From Paractinoplanes tereljensis (GTDB lineage: Bacteria > Actinomycetota > Actinomycetes > Mycobacteriales > Micromonosporaceae), in contig NZ_BOMY01000022.1 in assembly GCF_016862435.1 (NCBI RefSeq), positions 496,001 through 560,000 on the forward strand: a DNA stretch of 64,000 bases, read 5' to 3'. Position 1 is the stretch's first letter. Every line of letters begins with the position of its first letter. Positions 49,365 to 57,412 of the stretch are shown in pieces. The notes beneath the pieces were generated by a model. It saw only the letters and a program-made list of their open reading frames with translations, ran no database searches and had not been told where the DNA came from. A program made the translations under genes and the position numbers.

Positions 49365-50869
49365 AGCCCCGATTCTGCCAGGGCCAGCCGTTCCTCTTCC
49401 ACGACCGCCGCCGCGGGCGCCTCCCGGCCGGGGAGCATCAGCACCGCGAGGATCACTCCGGCGGCCGCGACGGCCGCCGCGACCACCAGCGAGACGTCCA
49501 TGCCGTGGGTGAACGCGGTGCGGATCGCCTCCAGCGCGCCGGGGTCGGTCGCGGTCGCGACACCGCCGGCGACACTCTCCCGGGCCGTCGTGCTCGCGCT
49601 GCCCGGCAGGTGATCGCGGTAGGCGCCGTTGAGCACGGTGCCCAGCACGGCCACCCCGATCGCGCCGCCGACCTGGCGCATCGCCTGCAGCAGGCCGTTG
49701 CCGACGCCGCTGCGCTCGGCGGTGAGCGCGCCCAGCGCCGCGTCCATCGACGGCGGCAGGGTGAAGCCGAGCCCGAGACCGGCCAGGCTGACCCAGGTGG
49801 CGATGAATCCAAACCCGCTGGTCGCGCTGGTCTGCGCACCGATCAGCAGGGCGACGGTCATCAAGGTCAAACCCCCGGCGATGACCGTACGGCTACCGAG
49901 TCGCGCCGCGAGCTTCTCGGCCGTACGGGCGCCGACAAGCAGTCCGCCGATCACCGGCAGCAGCCGCAACCCGGAACCGAAAGCGTCCTGCCCCTCGACC
50001 GCGCTGTAGAACTGTGGCAGCGAGAACATCAACCCGAGCATCCCGAAACTGGCCACCGTGGCGAGCACGGCACCACCGGTGAACTGCCGGGAGCGGAACA
50101 GTGCGAGGTCGACGAGTGGAACTGTGGCTCGCCGCTGCCAGAACACGAAGCTCGCGAGTAGTAGAACTCCGGCGATCATGGTGATCAGCGAGCGGGCGTC
50201 GGACCAGCCCCGATCGCCGGCCTCGATGATGCCGTAGGTGACCGAGACCAGGCCGGCCGCACTGAGCAGCACGCCGGGCAGGTCGAAGCGCCGGGTGCGG
50301 TCGCCGTGCGACTCGGGCACCCAGAGCGACACCGCGACCAGGGCGATCGCCACCAGCGGCACGTTGATCAGGAAGACCGAGCCCCACCAGAAGTTGTCGA
50401 GCAGCCAGCCGCCCAGCAGCGGGCCGAGCGGGATGCCGAGCGCACTCGCGGTGAGCCAGATGGACAGCGCCCGGGAGCGCTCCTTGGCCTCGAACAGCAC
50501 GGTGAGCACCGCGCCGGACAGCGGCATCAGCACGGCGGCGCCGAGGCCGAGCGCGGTGCGGGCCGCGATGAGCTGACCGGTGGAGGCCGACCAGGCGCAG
50601 GCGGCCGAGGCGGCCCCGAACACGAACAGGGCGCCGAGCAGGAACTTCTTGCGGCCGAAGCGGTCGCCGAGCATGCCGGCCGGCAGCAGCACGGCGGCGA
50701 GAACCAGCAGGTAGGAGTTGGTGAACCACTGCAGGTCACCGGTGGAGGCGTGCAGGTCCCGGCTGAGCGTCGGCAGGGCGACGCTGAGGATCGTGGTGTC
50801 CAGGCCGATGGCCAGGGTGCTGAGGGCCAGCGCGGCGAGCGCGTACCAGCGCGATTTGGAAGTAGCCAT
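49361..50869 (-). CDS. MFS drug exporter (DHA2, EmrB/QacA family)
   Basis: 502 residues with about 14 hydrophobic helices. TMH1 has GLDTTILSVALPTL, then LQWFTNSYLLVLAAVLLPAGMLGDRFGRKK (motif A), and motif C-like ALGIPLGPLLGGWLL. It is a proton-driven exporter for lipophilic compounds; a second exporter of the same class is encoded at 29823. The substrate is unknown. It leads the MFS-tetR operon and has a 34-bp palindrome just upstream of its start. Confidence 0.93.
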   Translation of the reverse strand: MATSKSRWYALAALALSTLAIGLDTTILSVALPTLSRDLHASTGDLQWFTNSYLLVLAAVLLPAGMLGDRFGRKKFLLGALFVFGAASAACAWSASTGQLIAARTALGLGAAVLMPLSGAVLTVLFEAKERSRALSIWLTASALGIPLGPLLGGWLLDNFWWGSVFLINVPLVAIALVAVSLWVPESHGDRTRRFDLPGVLLSAAGLVSVTYGIIEAGDRGWSDARSLITMIAGVLLLASFVFWQRRATVPLVDLALFRSRQFTGGAVLATVASFGMLGLMFSLPQFYSAVEGQDAFGSGLRLLPVIGGLLVGARTAEKLAARLGSRTVIAGGLTLMTVALLIGAQTSATSGFGFIATWVSLAGLGLGFTLPPSMDAALGALTAERSGVGNGLLQAMRQVGGAIGVAVLGTVLNGAYRDHLPGSASTTARESVAGGVATATDPGALEAIRTAFTHGMDVSLVVAAAVAAAGVILAVLMLPGREAPAAAVVEEERLALAESGL

Positions 50870-50872
50870 GTT

Positions 50873-50906
50873 TTGACAGTAGCTGTCACTTCAGAGTGAC
50901 TGTCAA
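50873..50906. promoter_or_regulatory. 34-bp palindromic operator upstream of the MFS exporter
   Basis: Outer arms TTGACAGT (50873-50880) and ACTGTCAA (50899-50906) are perfect; the interior contains the smaller dyad GACAGTAGCTGTC (50875-50887) and a related TGAC/TGTC half on the right. It starts three bases upstream of the exporter start codon. It probably holds two TetR dimers, and TTGACA may also be a -35 element. Confidence 0.75.
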
Positions 50907-50938
50907 GATGTGCCGTCTCAGCCTGCCCTCAGAATGGG

Positions 50939-51829
50939 GTGGTGATCGATGACGAGGTGCCGGCGTTCTGGGGCTCGCTCGGCCTGCCCGGCCTGGCCGA
51001 CGTGCACACGCACTTCCTGCCGCCACGGATGGAACGCCGGGTCTGGCACCACTTCGGGTCGGCCGGCCCGCTGATCGGACGGGAGTGGCCGATCAGCTAC
51101 AAATCGGATCTTTCGGATCGGTTGGCCGTGCTGCGGCAACTCGGGGTGCGGACCTTCAGCGCCCTCGCCTACGCCCACCGGCCGGACATGGCCGCCGACC
51201 TCAACCGCTGGACCCTGGACTTCGCCGCCGCCACCCCAGGTTGCCTGGCCAGCGCGACGTTCTTCCCCGAGCCGTCGGCGCTCGCCTACACCCGGGCGGC
51301 GCTGGCCGAGGGTGCGCAGATCTTCAAGCTGCACCTGCAGGTGGGCGGCTTCGACCCACGCGCCGCCGAACTCGACCCGGTGTGGGGACTGCTCGCCGAG
51401 GCCGGCACGCCGATCGTCGTGCACGCCGGCTCCGGCCCGGTCGCGGCCGGCTTCACCGGCGCCGGCCCGATCGGCGACGTGCTGCGCCGCCACCCACGGC
51501 TGGCGATCATCGTGGCGCACATGGGCGCCCCCGAATACCGCGAATTCTTCGACCTGGCCGCCACCTTCGCGAACGTCCGGCTGGACACCACGATGGCGTT
51601 CACCGACTTCTTCGAGGAGATGGCACCCTTCCCGCCGGGCCTGCGGCCCGCGCTGCGCGACCTCGGCCTGGCCGGAAAAGTCCTGCTGGGCAGCGATTTC
51701 CCGAACATCCCCTACGCGTACGGGCATCAGATCGCATCACTGGCCCGGCTCGATCTGGGCGACTCGTGGCTACGCGCCGTGCTCTGGGAGAACGCCCGCG
51801 ACCTGCTCGGTTCGGCGCCGCGCGGGTGA
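50939..51829 (+). CDS. Amidohydrolase family protein
   Basis: 296 residues from GTG 50939. The metal-binding start DVHTHF (about 22-27), the VVHAGSG strand, the HMGAPEY segment and the late SDFPNIPYA match the amidohydrolase_2 group (metal-dependent hydrolases and decarboxylases such as ACMSD-like enzymes). The substrate is unknown. Coding is dense downstream, with a small membrane gene and a PfkB kinase following on the same strand. Confidence 0.87.
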   Translation: MVIDDEVPAFWGSLGLPGLADVHTHFLPPRMERRVWHHFGSAGPLIGREWPISYKSDLSDRLAVLRQLGVRTFSALAYAHRPDMAADLNRWTLDFAAATPGCLASATFFPEPSALAYTRAALAEGAQIFKLHLQVGGFDPRAAELDPVWGLLAEAGTPIVVHAGSGPVAAGFTGAGPIGDVLRRHPRLAIIVAHMGAPEYREFFDLAATFANVRLDTTMAFTDFFEEMAPFPPGLRPALRDLGLAGKVLLGSDFPNIPYAYGHQIASLARLDLGDSWLRAVLWENARDLLGSAPRG

Positions 51830-51903
51830 AGATCCCGGATTTAGGTGCGCGGGCATGCCACGATCAGGTAGGACACGCCCGGGTCACCGAAGGGGGCCGA
51901 CAC

Positions 51904-52059
51904 ATGAAGAAGGCCGTCGGCTGGATCCTGCTCATCCTGCTCATCTTCTACATCGGCACCCAACCGGGCCCCGCCGCCGACGTAGCCCAGAGCCTCGGCG
52001 ACGCGATAGCGGAGGCGTTCCGAGGAATCGGCACGTTCTTCCAAGACCTGGCCAATTGA
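51904..52059 (+). CDS. 51-residue membrane protein
   Basis: ATG 51904 with an AGGGGG ribosome site at 51892-51897. The protein is a single N-terminal helix (VGWILLILLIFYIG, about 5-18) followed by a short amphipathic tail containing PGPAADVAQSLGDAIAEAF and ending FFQDLAN. Closely similar short proteins recur in actinomycete genomes, usually unannotated or hypothetical. It sits between the amidohydrolase and pfkB genes, and its stop codon overlaps the pfkB TTG start. Confidence 0.75.
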   Translation: MKKAVGWILLILLIFYIGTQPGPAADVAQSLGDAIAEAFRGIGTFFQDLAN

Positions 52060-52901
52060 CCCGGTTGCTGTGCGTCGGCCTGGCCACGGTCGACCTGATC
52101 TACTCGGTGGACCGCATCCCGGGAGTGGACGAGAAGGCGCAGGCCACCGGGTTTGCGGTCGCGGCGGGCGGGCCGGCCGCGAACGCCGCCGTCACCGCGG
52201 CCGCGCTGGGCACGGACGTCACCCTGGTCACCGCGGTCGGCGCACATGCGCTGGGCGATCTCATCCGCGCAGACCTGCAGAACCATGGCGTACGAGTTCT
52301 AGATGTCTCGCCGGACTCTTCTGCACCGCCGCCCGTGTCCGCCATAACTGTGCTCACCGGAACCGGCCAGCGGACGATCGTCAGCCGCAACGCCGGTGAC
52401 GTTCTGGTCCGCGTACCGCAAGAGGGTCTGCCGGACGCCGACCTGACGCTTGTCGACGGGCATCACCCCGCGCTGGCCGTCGCGGCGGCGCGCAGCGCCC
52501 GCCGCCTCGTCGTGGACGCCGGCACCTGGCGCCCGGTCTTCACCGAGATCTTCCCGTTCGCCGAGGTCGTGGCCGCGTCAGCGGCCTTCCGCCACCCCGC
52601 CGAGGCCGCTCCCACCGACGAAGCCCTGGCCGCCGCGATCGGCGCACCCCACGTGGTCGTCACCCACGGCCCGGACCCGGTCCGCTGGTTCAGCGACCCC
52701 CAATCCGGCACGATCCCGGTGCCGCCGGTCGCCGCGGTCGACACCGCCGGCGCCGGCGACGCGTTCCACGGCGCCCTGGCCGCGGCGCTGGCCGACGCCG
52801 ATCTCCCGGCAGCGATCGACACCGCCGTACATGTCGCCGGGGTTCGCGTCATGCACGCCGGGCCGCGAGCCTGGCTCGCGGCCCTTCCACGACGCCGCTG
52901 A
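52056..52901 (+). CDS. PfkB family sugar kinase
   Basis: 281 residues from TTG 52056, whose last two bases belong to the stop of the 51-residue gene (TTGA); TTG 52065 is an alternative. The N-terminus LLCVGLATVDLIYSVDRIPGVDEK and GGPAANAAVTAAALG give the substrate side, and DTAGAGDAFHGAL near the end is the PfkB ATP/anion-hole signature with the catalytic Asp. It phosphorylates a sugar or nucleoside; the chain is short for ribokinase. Its stop directly abuts the htpG stop. Confidence 0.9.
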   Translation: MTRLLCVGLATVDLIYSVDRIPGVDEKAQATGFAVAAGGPAANAAVTAAALGTDVTLVTAVGAHALGDLIRADLQNHGVRVLDVSPDSSAPPPVSAITVLTGTGQRTIVSRNAGDVLVRVPQEGLPDADLTLVDGHHPALAVAAARSARRLVVDAGTWRPVFTEIFPFAEVVAASAAFRHPAEAAPTDEALAAAIGAPHVVVTHGPDPVRWFSDPQSGTIPVPPVAAVDTAGAGDAFHGALAAALADADLPAAIDTAVHVAGVRVMHAGPRAWLAALPRRR

Positions 52902-54731
52902 TCAGACCGTCTTGGCCAGGCGGTCGGCGAGCAGCTTGGCGAAGCGGGCCGGGTCCTCCAGGTCGCCGCCCTCGGCCAGGAGCGCCGTGCCGTACAGCAG
53001 CTCGGCCGTGTCCGGCAGGGACGCGTCGTCGGCACTGCGCTCGTGGGCCTCACGCAGGCTGCTGACCAGGGCGTGGTTCGGGTTGAGCTCGAGGATGCGC
53101 TTGACCCGCGGGCCCTCCTGGCCCATCGCCCGGTACATCTTCTCCAGCGCCGGCGTGATGTCGTCAGTGTCGCTGACCAGGCAGGCCGCGCTGGTGGTGA
53201 GCCGGTGCGACAGGCGTACGTCCTTGACCTGCTCGTCCAGTTTCTCCTTGAGGAAGGTCAGCAGCGGCGCGAAGTCGCCCTCCGGTTCCGGCTCCTCGGC
53301 GTCCTTGGGCAGGTCGACCGAGCCGCGGGCGATCGACTGGAGTTTCTTGCCGTCGTAGTCGGGGACCGCCTCGACCCAGATCTCGTCGACCGGGTCGGTG
53401 AGGATCAGCACCTCGTAGCCCTGCGCCTGGAACGCCTCCATGTGCGGCGAGTTCTCGACCTGGGAGCGGGAGTCGCCGGTCAGGTAGTAGATCTCCTCCT
53501 GACCCTCCTTCATCCGCTCCACGTACGCGGCCAGGGTGGTCGGCTCGGCGCCGGCCGTGGACGAGAACGTCGAGACGTCGAGGATGGCCTTCTGGTTGTC
53601 CTGGTCGTTGAGCAGGCCTTCCTTGAGGGCCTTGCCGAACTCCCGCCAGAACGTCGCGTACTTCTCGGCGTTGTTGTTGAGCAGGTCCTTGATCGTGGAC
53701 AGCACCTTCTTGACCAGCCGGCGGCGGATCATCTGGATGTGCCGGTCCTGCTGGAGGATCTCCCGGGAGATGTTCAGCGACAGGTCGGCCGCGTCCACCA
53801 CGCCCTTGACGAAGCGCAGGTAGTCGGGGATCAGCTCCTTGCCGTCGTCCATGATGAAGACACGCTTGACGTACAGCTGGAGGCCGCGGCTGGAGTCACG
53901 CTGGAACAGGTCGTGCGGGGCCCGCGAGGGCAGGAAGAGCAGCGCTTCGTACTCGAAGGTGCCCTCCGCCTTCATGTTGATGATCTCGAGCGGGTCGCTC
54001 CAGTCGTGGCTGATGTGCCGGTAGAACTGGTTGTACTCCTCGTCGGTCACCTCGGAGCGCGGCCGCGCCCACAGCGCCTTCATCGAGTTGAGCGTCTCGT
54101 CGCCCATCTTGATCGGGAACGAGATGAAGTCGGAGTACCGCTTGACGATTTCCTTGATCTTGCGCTCGTCGGCGTAGTCGTAGAGCGCGTCCTCCTCGTC
54201 CTTGGGACGAAGGTGGACGGTCACGGTGGTGCCGACCGGCGCGTCCGGAGCGTCGTCGATGGTGAAGGTGCCCTCGCCGGCCGACTCCCAGCGGGTGCCG
54301 TGGCCCTCGGTGCCGGCCTTGCGGGTCACCAGCTCGACCCGGTCGGCGACCATGAACGTCGAGTAGAACCCGACGCCGAACTGGCCGATCAGCTCGGGGC
54401 TCGCCTTGGCCTCCTTGAGCTTGGTGAGCAGCTCCGCCGTACCCGATTTGGCGATCGTGCCGATGAGGTCGACGACCTCCTCGTGGGTCATCCCGATGCC
54501 GTTGTCGCGGACCGTCAGGGTCCGCGCCTCGGTGTCGGCCTCGATCTCGATGTGCAGATCGGAGGTGTCCGCCTCGAGCCCGTCCTGAAGCGTGGCCAGA
54601 CGCAGCTTGTCCAGCGCGTCGGAGGCGTTCGAGATCAGCTCGCGCAGGAAGATGTCCTTGTTCGAATAGATCGAATGGACCATCAACTGCAAGAGTTGCC
54701 GAGCCTCAGCCTGGAACTCCAACGTCTCCAT
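52902..54731 (-). CDS. htpG: Molecular chaperone HtpG (Hsp90)
   Basis: 609 residues from ATG 54731; the frame continues upstream to 54914 but has no family match there. The N-terminal GHKL ATPase has ELISNASDALDKLR, DNGIGM and GQFGVGFYS, with the middle and dimerisation domains complete (for example LYVKRVFIMDD and SLNISREILQQ). HtpG remodels client proteins in the cytoplasm under stress. It is monocistronic, flanked by pfkB and a decayed gene. Confidence 0.96.
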   Translation of the reverse strand: METLEFQAEARQLLQLMVHSIYSNKDIFLRELISNASDALDKLRLATLQDGLEADTSDLHIEIEADTEARTLTVRDNGIGMTHEEVVDLIGTIAKSGTAELLTKLKEAKASPELIGQFGVGFYSTFMVADRVELVTRKAGTEGHGTRWESAGEGTFTIDDAPDAPVGTTVTVHLRPKDEEDALYDYADERKIKEIVKRYSDFISFPIKMGDETLNSMKALWARPRSEVTDEEYNQFYRHISHDWSDPLEIINMKAEGTFEYEALLFLPSRAPHDLFQRDSSRGLQLYVKRVFIMDDGKELIPDYLRFVKGVVDAADLSLNISREILQQDRHIQMIRRRLVKKVLSTIKDLLNNNAEKYATFWREFGKALKEGLLNDQDNQKAILDVSTFSSTAGAEPTTLAAYVERMKEGQEEIYYLTGDSRSQVENSPHMEAFQAQGYEVLILTDPVDEIWVEAVPDYDGKKLQSIARGSVDLPKDAEEPEPEGDFAPLLTFLKEKLDEQVKDVRLSHRLTTSAACLVSDTDDITPALEKMYRAMGQEGPRVKRILELNPNHALVSSLREAHERSADDASLPDTAELLYGTALLAEGGDLEDPARFAKLLADRLAKTV

Positions 54732-54766
54732 TCCCCGCACTCCCAAAGGTCGCCGACAGTGGTTGG

Positions 54767-55281
54767 TCACTCGCCCAGATCGTATGACCTGAGCGTCACA
54801 ACGTCGGCACCGGCCGGGGTTCTTACCTCCCGGGTGATCACCCGGCGCGCCTCGGCGACGAGCAGCAGGACCGCGGCCAGCGCGAACACCACGTGACTGA
54901 CGACGATCAGCCACCCGGGCGCGGCGATGACCGGGGTCATGGTGAAGCTGTGCCAGGCGTACGTCAGGAGGCCGCCCGCCGCGAGGGCCAGGCGATGCCG
55001 GCCGTCCCAGCCGGGCCGGCGCGACCAGCGGGCGACCGCGACGACGATCGCGGCCAGCACGGCCAGGACCACCGGGACGCCGATCCCCCAGGGAAGCGGG
55101 TCGACCGCCGAGAGCGCGCCGCCGCCGGCCAGCGGATCACGATGGCAGCGCCGCCGTAGGCCGGGCCGAGCAGGAACAGGAAGGGCAGCTGGGCCAGCGT
55201 GAAGTCGCCCAGCAGGAACTCGGCCACCAGCGGTGACAGGAAGAACAGCGCGATCGCGGGTGCGGCTCGGCGGATGGACAT
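54767..55281 (-). pseudogene. Remnant of a membrane-protein gene, frameshifted with internal deletion
   Basis: Two coherent parts of one actinobacterial membrane family appear in different frames. The first, from ATG 55281, reads MSIRRAAPAIALFFLSPL, then VAEFLLGDF and a segment ending PAYGGAAIVIR, then loses coherence at about 55120-55105. The second, to 54767, reads LSAVDPLPWGIGVPVVLAVL and RWSRRPGWDGRHRLALAAGG, with LLTYAWHSF. Intact relatives are, from memory, roughly 250 residues with a long middle section that is absent here. The total span is only 515 bp. A combination of deletion and frameshift is the simplest explanation. Confidence 0.65.
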
Positions 55282-55326
55282 GAATTGATGTTCGGCCCGC
55301 TCGGCGCGGATCATCTGGGCCTTATG

Positions 55327-56253
55327 TCACGGCCGTCCCGTGACATCCGCAGGGCCTGGTTTGATCACCGCCGGGGCCTCGGCGCGGTAGCCGAGGAACG
55401 TCGTGACCTCGGAGATCAGCTCGTCGCCGAACTCGAAGACCAGCAGCGCGAACCGCTCGAACGACCCGCCCGGCCCGGTCGGCCGCTCCTGCCAGAGGGC
55501 CAGGCCGCCGTTGGCCGTCACGGGCACCAGCCGGGCGCCGTGGCACGACCCGTCGGAGGCAGCCATCACGGCGGCCACCGTGTCGCGGCCGCGGATCCAC
55601 CAGGTGAACGGCGGCATCGAGTTGAGCACGTCCTCCTGCAGGACGGCGACCAGGGCGGCGATGTCGTCCCGGTGGAAGGCGTCCGCGTACCGCTCGACCA
55701 GGGCGAGTTTCGCCTCGTCGGACAGCGTGCTGGGCGGCGCGAGGTCGGTCTTGCGCAGCGCGGCGCGGGCCCGTTGCAGGGCGCTGGTCACCGACGGCAC
55801 GGTGGTGTCGAGCAGGACGGCGACCTCGTCGGCGGGCCAGCAGAACACGTCCCGCAGGATCAGCACGGCCCGCTGCCGGGCGGGCAGGTGCTGAAGCGCC
55901 GCGACGAACGCGAGCCGCACGGTGTCCCGCCGCACCGCGACCTCGGCCGGGTCGCCGAGGATGGGCAGCACCCAGGTCGTCTCGGGCAGCGGCGCGCCAA
56001 GGGTCAGGGTGGCCTCGAAGTCGACCGGGCGGGCCCGGCGCCGCGCCGACCGCAGCATGTCGAGGCACACGTTGGTGGCGATGCGATAGACCCAGGTGCG
56101 CACCGAGCCGCGCGCCGGGTCGTAGTCGCCGCCGTGTTTCCAGGCGCGCAGCAGCGTCTCCTGAGCCGCGTCCTCCGCCTCGTAGGGCGAGCCGAGCATC
56201 CGGTAGGCGAACCCGACAAGCTCGGGCCGCAGCGCCGCGAGCTGTGCCTCCAT
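55327..56253 (-). CDS. ECF sigma factor with C-terminal SnoaL-like domain (SigG-like)
   Basis: 308 residues from ATG 56253. Sigma2 has ELVGFAYRMLGSPYEAEDAAQETLLRAWKHGGDYDPARGSVRTWVYRIATNVCLDML; sigma4 has HLPARQRAVLILRDVFCWPADEVAVLL. The C-terminal domain (about 190-300) has the form ERYADAFHRDDIAALVAVL typical of SigG-type ECFs, a SnoaL-fold in place of an anti-sigma factor. No DGGG/NPDKL pair as in ECF41. The upstream serine hydrolase ends 10 bp ahead and may be co-transcribed. Confidence 0.9.
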   Translation of the reverse strand: MEAQLAALRPELVGFAYRMLGSPYEAEDAAQETLLRAWKHGGDYDPARGSVRTWVYRIATNVCLDMLRSARRRARPVDFEATLTLGAPLPETTWVLPILGDPAEVAVRRDTVRLAFVAALQHLPARQRAVLILRDVFCWPADEVAVLLDTTVPSVTSALQRARAALRKTDLAPPSTLSDEAKLALVERYADAFHRDDIAALVAVLQEDVLNSMPPFTWWIRGRDTVAAVMAASDGSCHGARLVPVTANGGLALWQERPTGPGGSFERFALLVFEFGDELISEVTTFLGYRAEAPAVIKPGPADVTGRP

Positions 56254-56263
56254 GCCCGAGAAG

Positions 56264-57253
56264 CTACTCCAGGAGGGCGTCGCTGACCGCACACTGATGC
56301 GGCGACCGCCCCGGACCGCCGCCCAGCCGGTTGGTCAGGTAGGCCACCACCAGCCGCCGCCCCGGATCCGCCCACCCGAAACAGGCGTTGGACCCGTTGT
56401 GCCCGAACGCAAGCGGGTCCGCTCGGCTGCCGAAGAACCGGGCCCGGCCCGGCTGCCCGAGCTGGAATCCCTCCGACCAGCGGATCGGGATGCCGGAGAC
56501 GAGATCGGTCTCGCCCTCGCTGGTCGGCGTGGTCGCCTCCCGCCAGCTCCCGTCGTCCAGCAGCGACTGATAGAACGCGGCCAGGTCCCGCGCGGTGCTG
56601 GAGACGGTCGCCGCCGGGATCACCGCGTCACGTACCGCCCGGCGGTTGAAAAGCGCCCGTGGCACGACCGGCCCGCCACGCATCGGCACCCGCGACCCCG
56701 GCGGCCCGAGCCGCGAATGCCGCATCTTGGCCGGTGCGAACATCTCGTCCCGGAACACGCCGGGCAGCGGCCGCCCGGTGACCCGTCGCACCACCTCGCC
56801 GAGCAGAAACCCGTGGCTGAGCACGTGGTAGGCGCAGACCGCGCCCGGCGCGCTGTGCGGCCGGGCCCGCGCCAGGGCGCGGACCGACCGATCCCACCGG
56901 GTGGCGATCAGGGCATCACCGCGAATACTCCGGGCGTACGGGAGTCCGGACCGATGCCGGAGCACGTGCCGAATGGTGATCCCGTCCTTGCCGTGCTCGG
57001 CGAATTCCGGCCAGTGCCGGGCGATCGGGTCGTCCAGCCGCAGCGCCCCCTGCCGGGCGAGCCGGTGCACCAGCATCGCCATGACCGGTTTGCCGGCCGA
57101 GAACAGCACGAACGGCGTGTCCGCGCCGACGCCCCAGGCCCGGTCGAGCACCACCTCGCCGTCGCGCAGCACGCACAGCTGGGCGCGGGTCCCGCCCTGC
57201 TCGACCAGCTCCACCACCCGCCGCAGGTCCACAATTGCCCACGCTAACCGCAC
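56264..57253 (-). CDS. Serine hydrolase (class C beta-lactamase/penicillin-binding fold)
   Basis: 329 residues from GTG 57253. The catalytic SxxK is SAGKPVMAM (about 52-60). The second motif, normally YxN, reads YHVLSHG here, and the third position has GHNGS in place of KTG. This matches the wide class of Beta-lactamase-family esterases and peptidases. No signal peptide, so a cytoplasmic esterase-like role is more likely than beta-lactam resistance. It ends 10 bp ahead of the ECF sigma gene. Confidence 0.85.
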   Translation of the reverse strand: MRLAWAIVDLRRVVELVEQGGTRAQLCVLRDGEVVLDRAWGVGADTPFVLFSAGKPVMAMLVHRLARQGALRLDDPIARHWPEFAEHGKDGITIRHVLRHRSGLPYARSIRGDALIATRWDRSVRALARARPHSAPGAVCAYHVLSHGFLLGEVVRRVTGRPLPGVFRDEMFAPAKMRHSRLGPPGSRVPMRGGPVVPRALFNRRAVRDAVIPAATVSSTARDLAAFYQSLLDDGSWREATTPTSEGETDLVSGIPIRWSEGFQLGQPGRARFFGSRADPLAFGHNGSNACFGWADPGRRLVVAYLTNRLGGGPGRSPHQCAVSDALLE

Positions 57254-57412
57254 GTCGTTTCCGGTTGGTTCCGCCCGAGACCTCGGAAATAGCAGATCCC
57301 GGAGTTCGGCAAATCAAAGCCGACAGAGCTGTTGCATCGACGGTTCTTTCGGTGTCTGATTCGATGGGCGTGGTCGTGGGCGGGTGGCCGCCACCGCACG
57401 TTCGCGGCCGCG
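57254..57412. other. Unassigned intergenic stretch
   Basis: 159 bp between the serine hydrolase start and the end of the ECF42 sigma gene. It is less GC-rich in its middle (AAATCAAAGCC, GAGCTGTTGCATCGACGG) than the surroundings and contains no convincing start, hairpin or dyad that I can support. Confidence 0.5.

Noticed and set aside
57254..57412. IS5-like remnant.
   Set aside because: Only a short end-like string; no transposase residues or target duplication visible.
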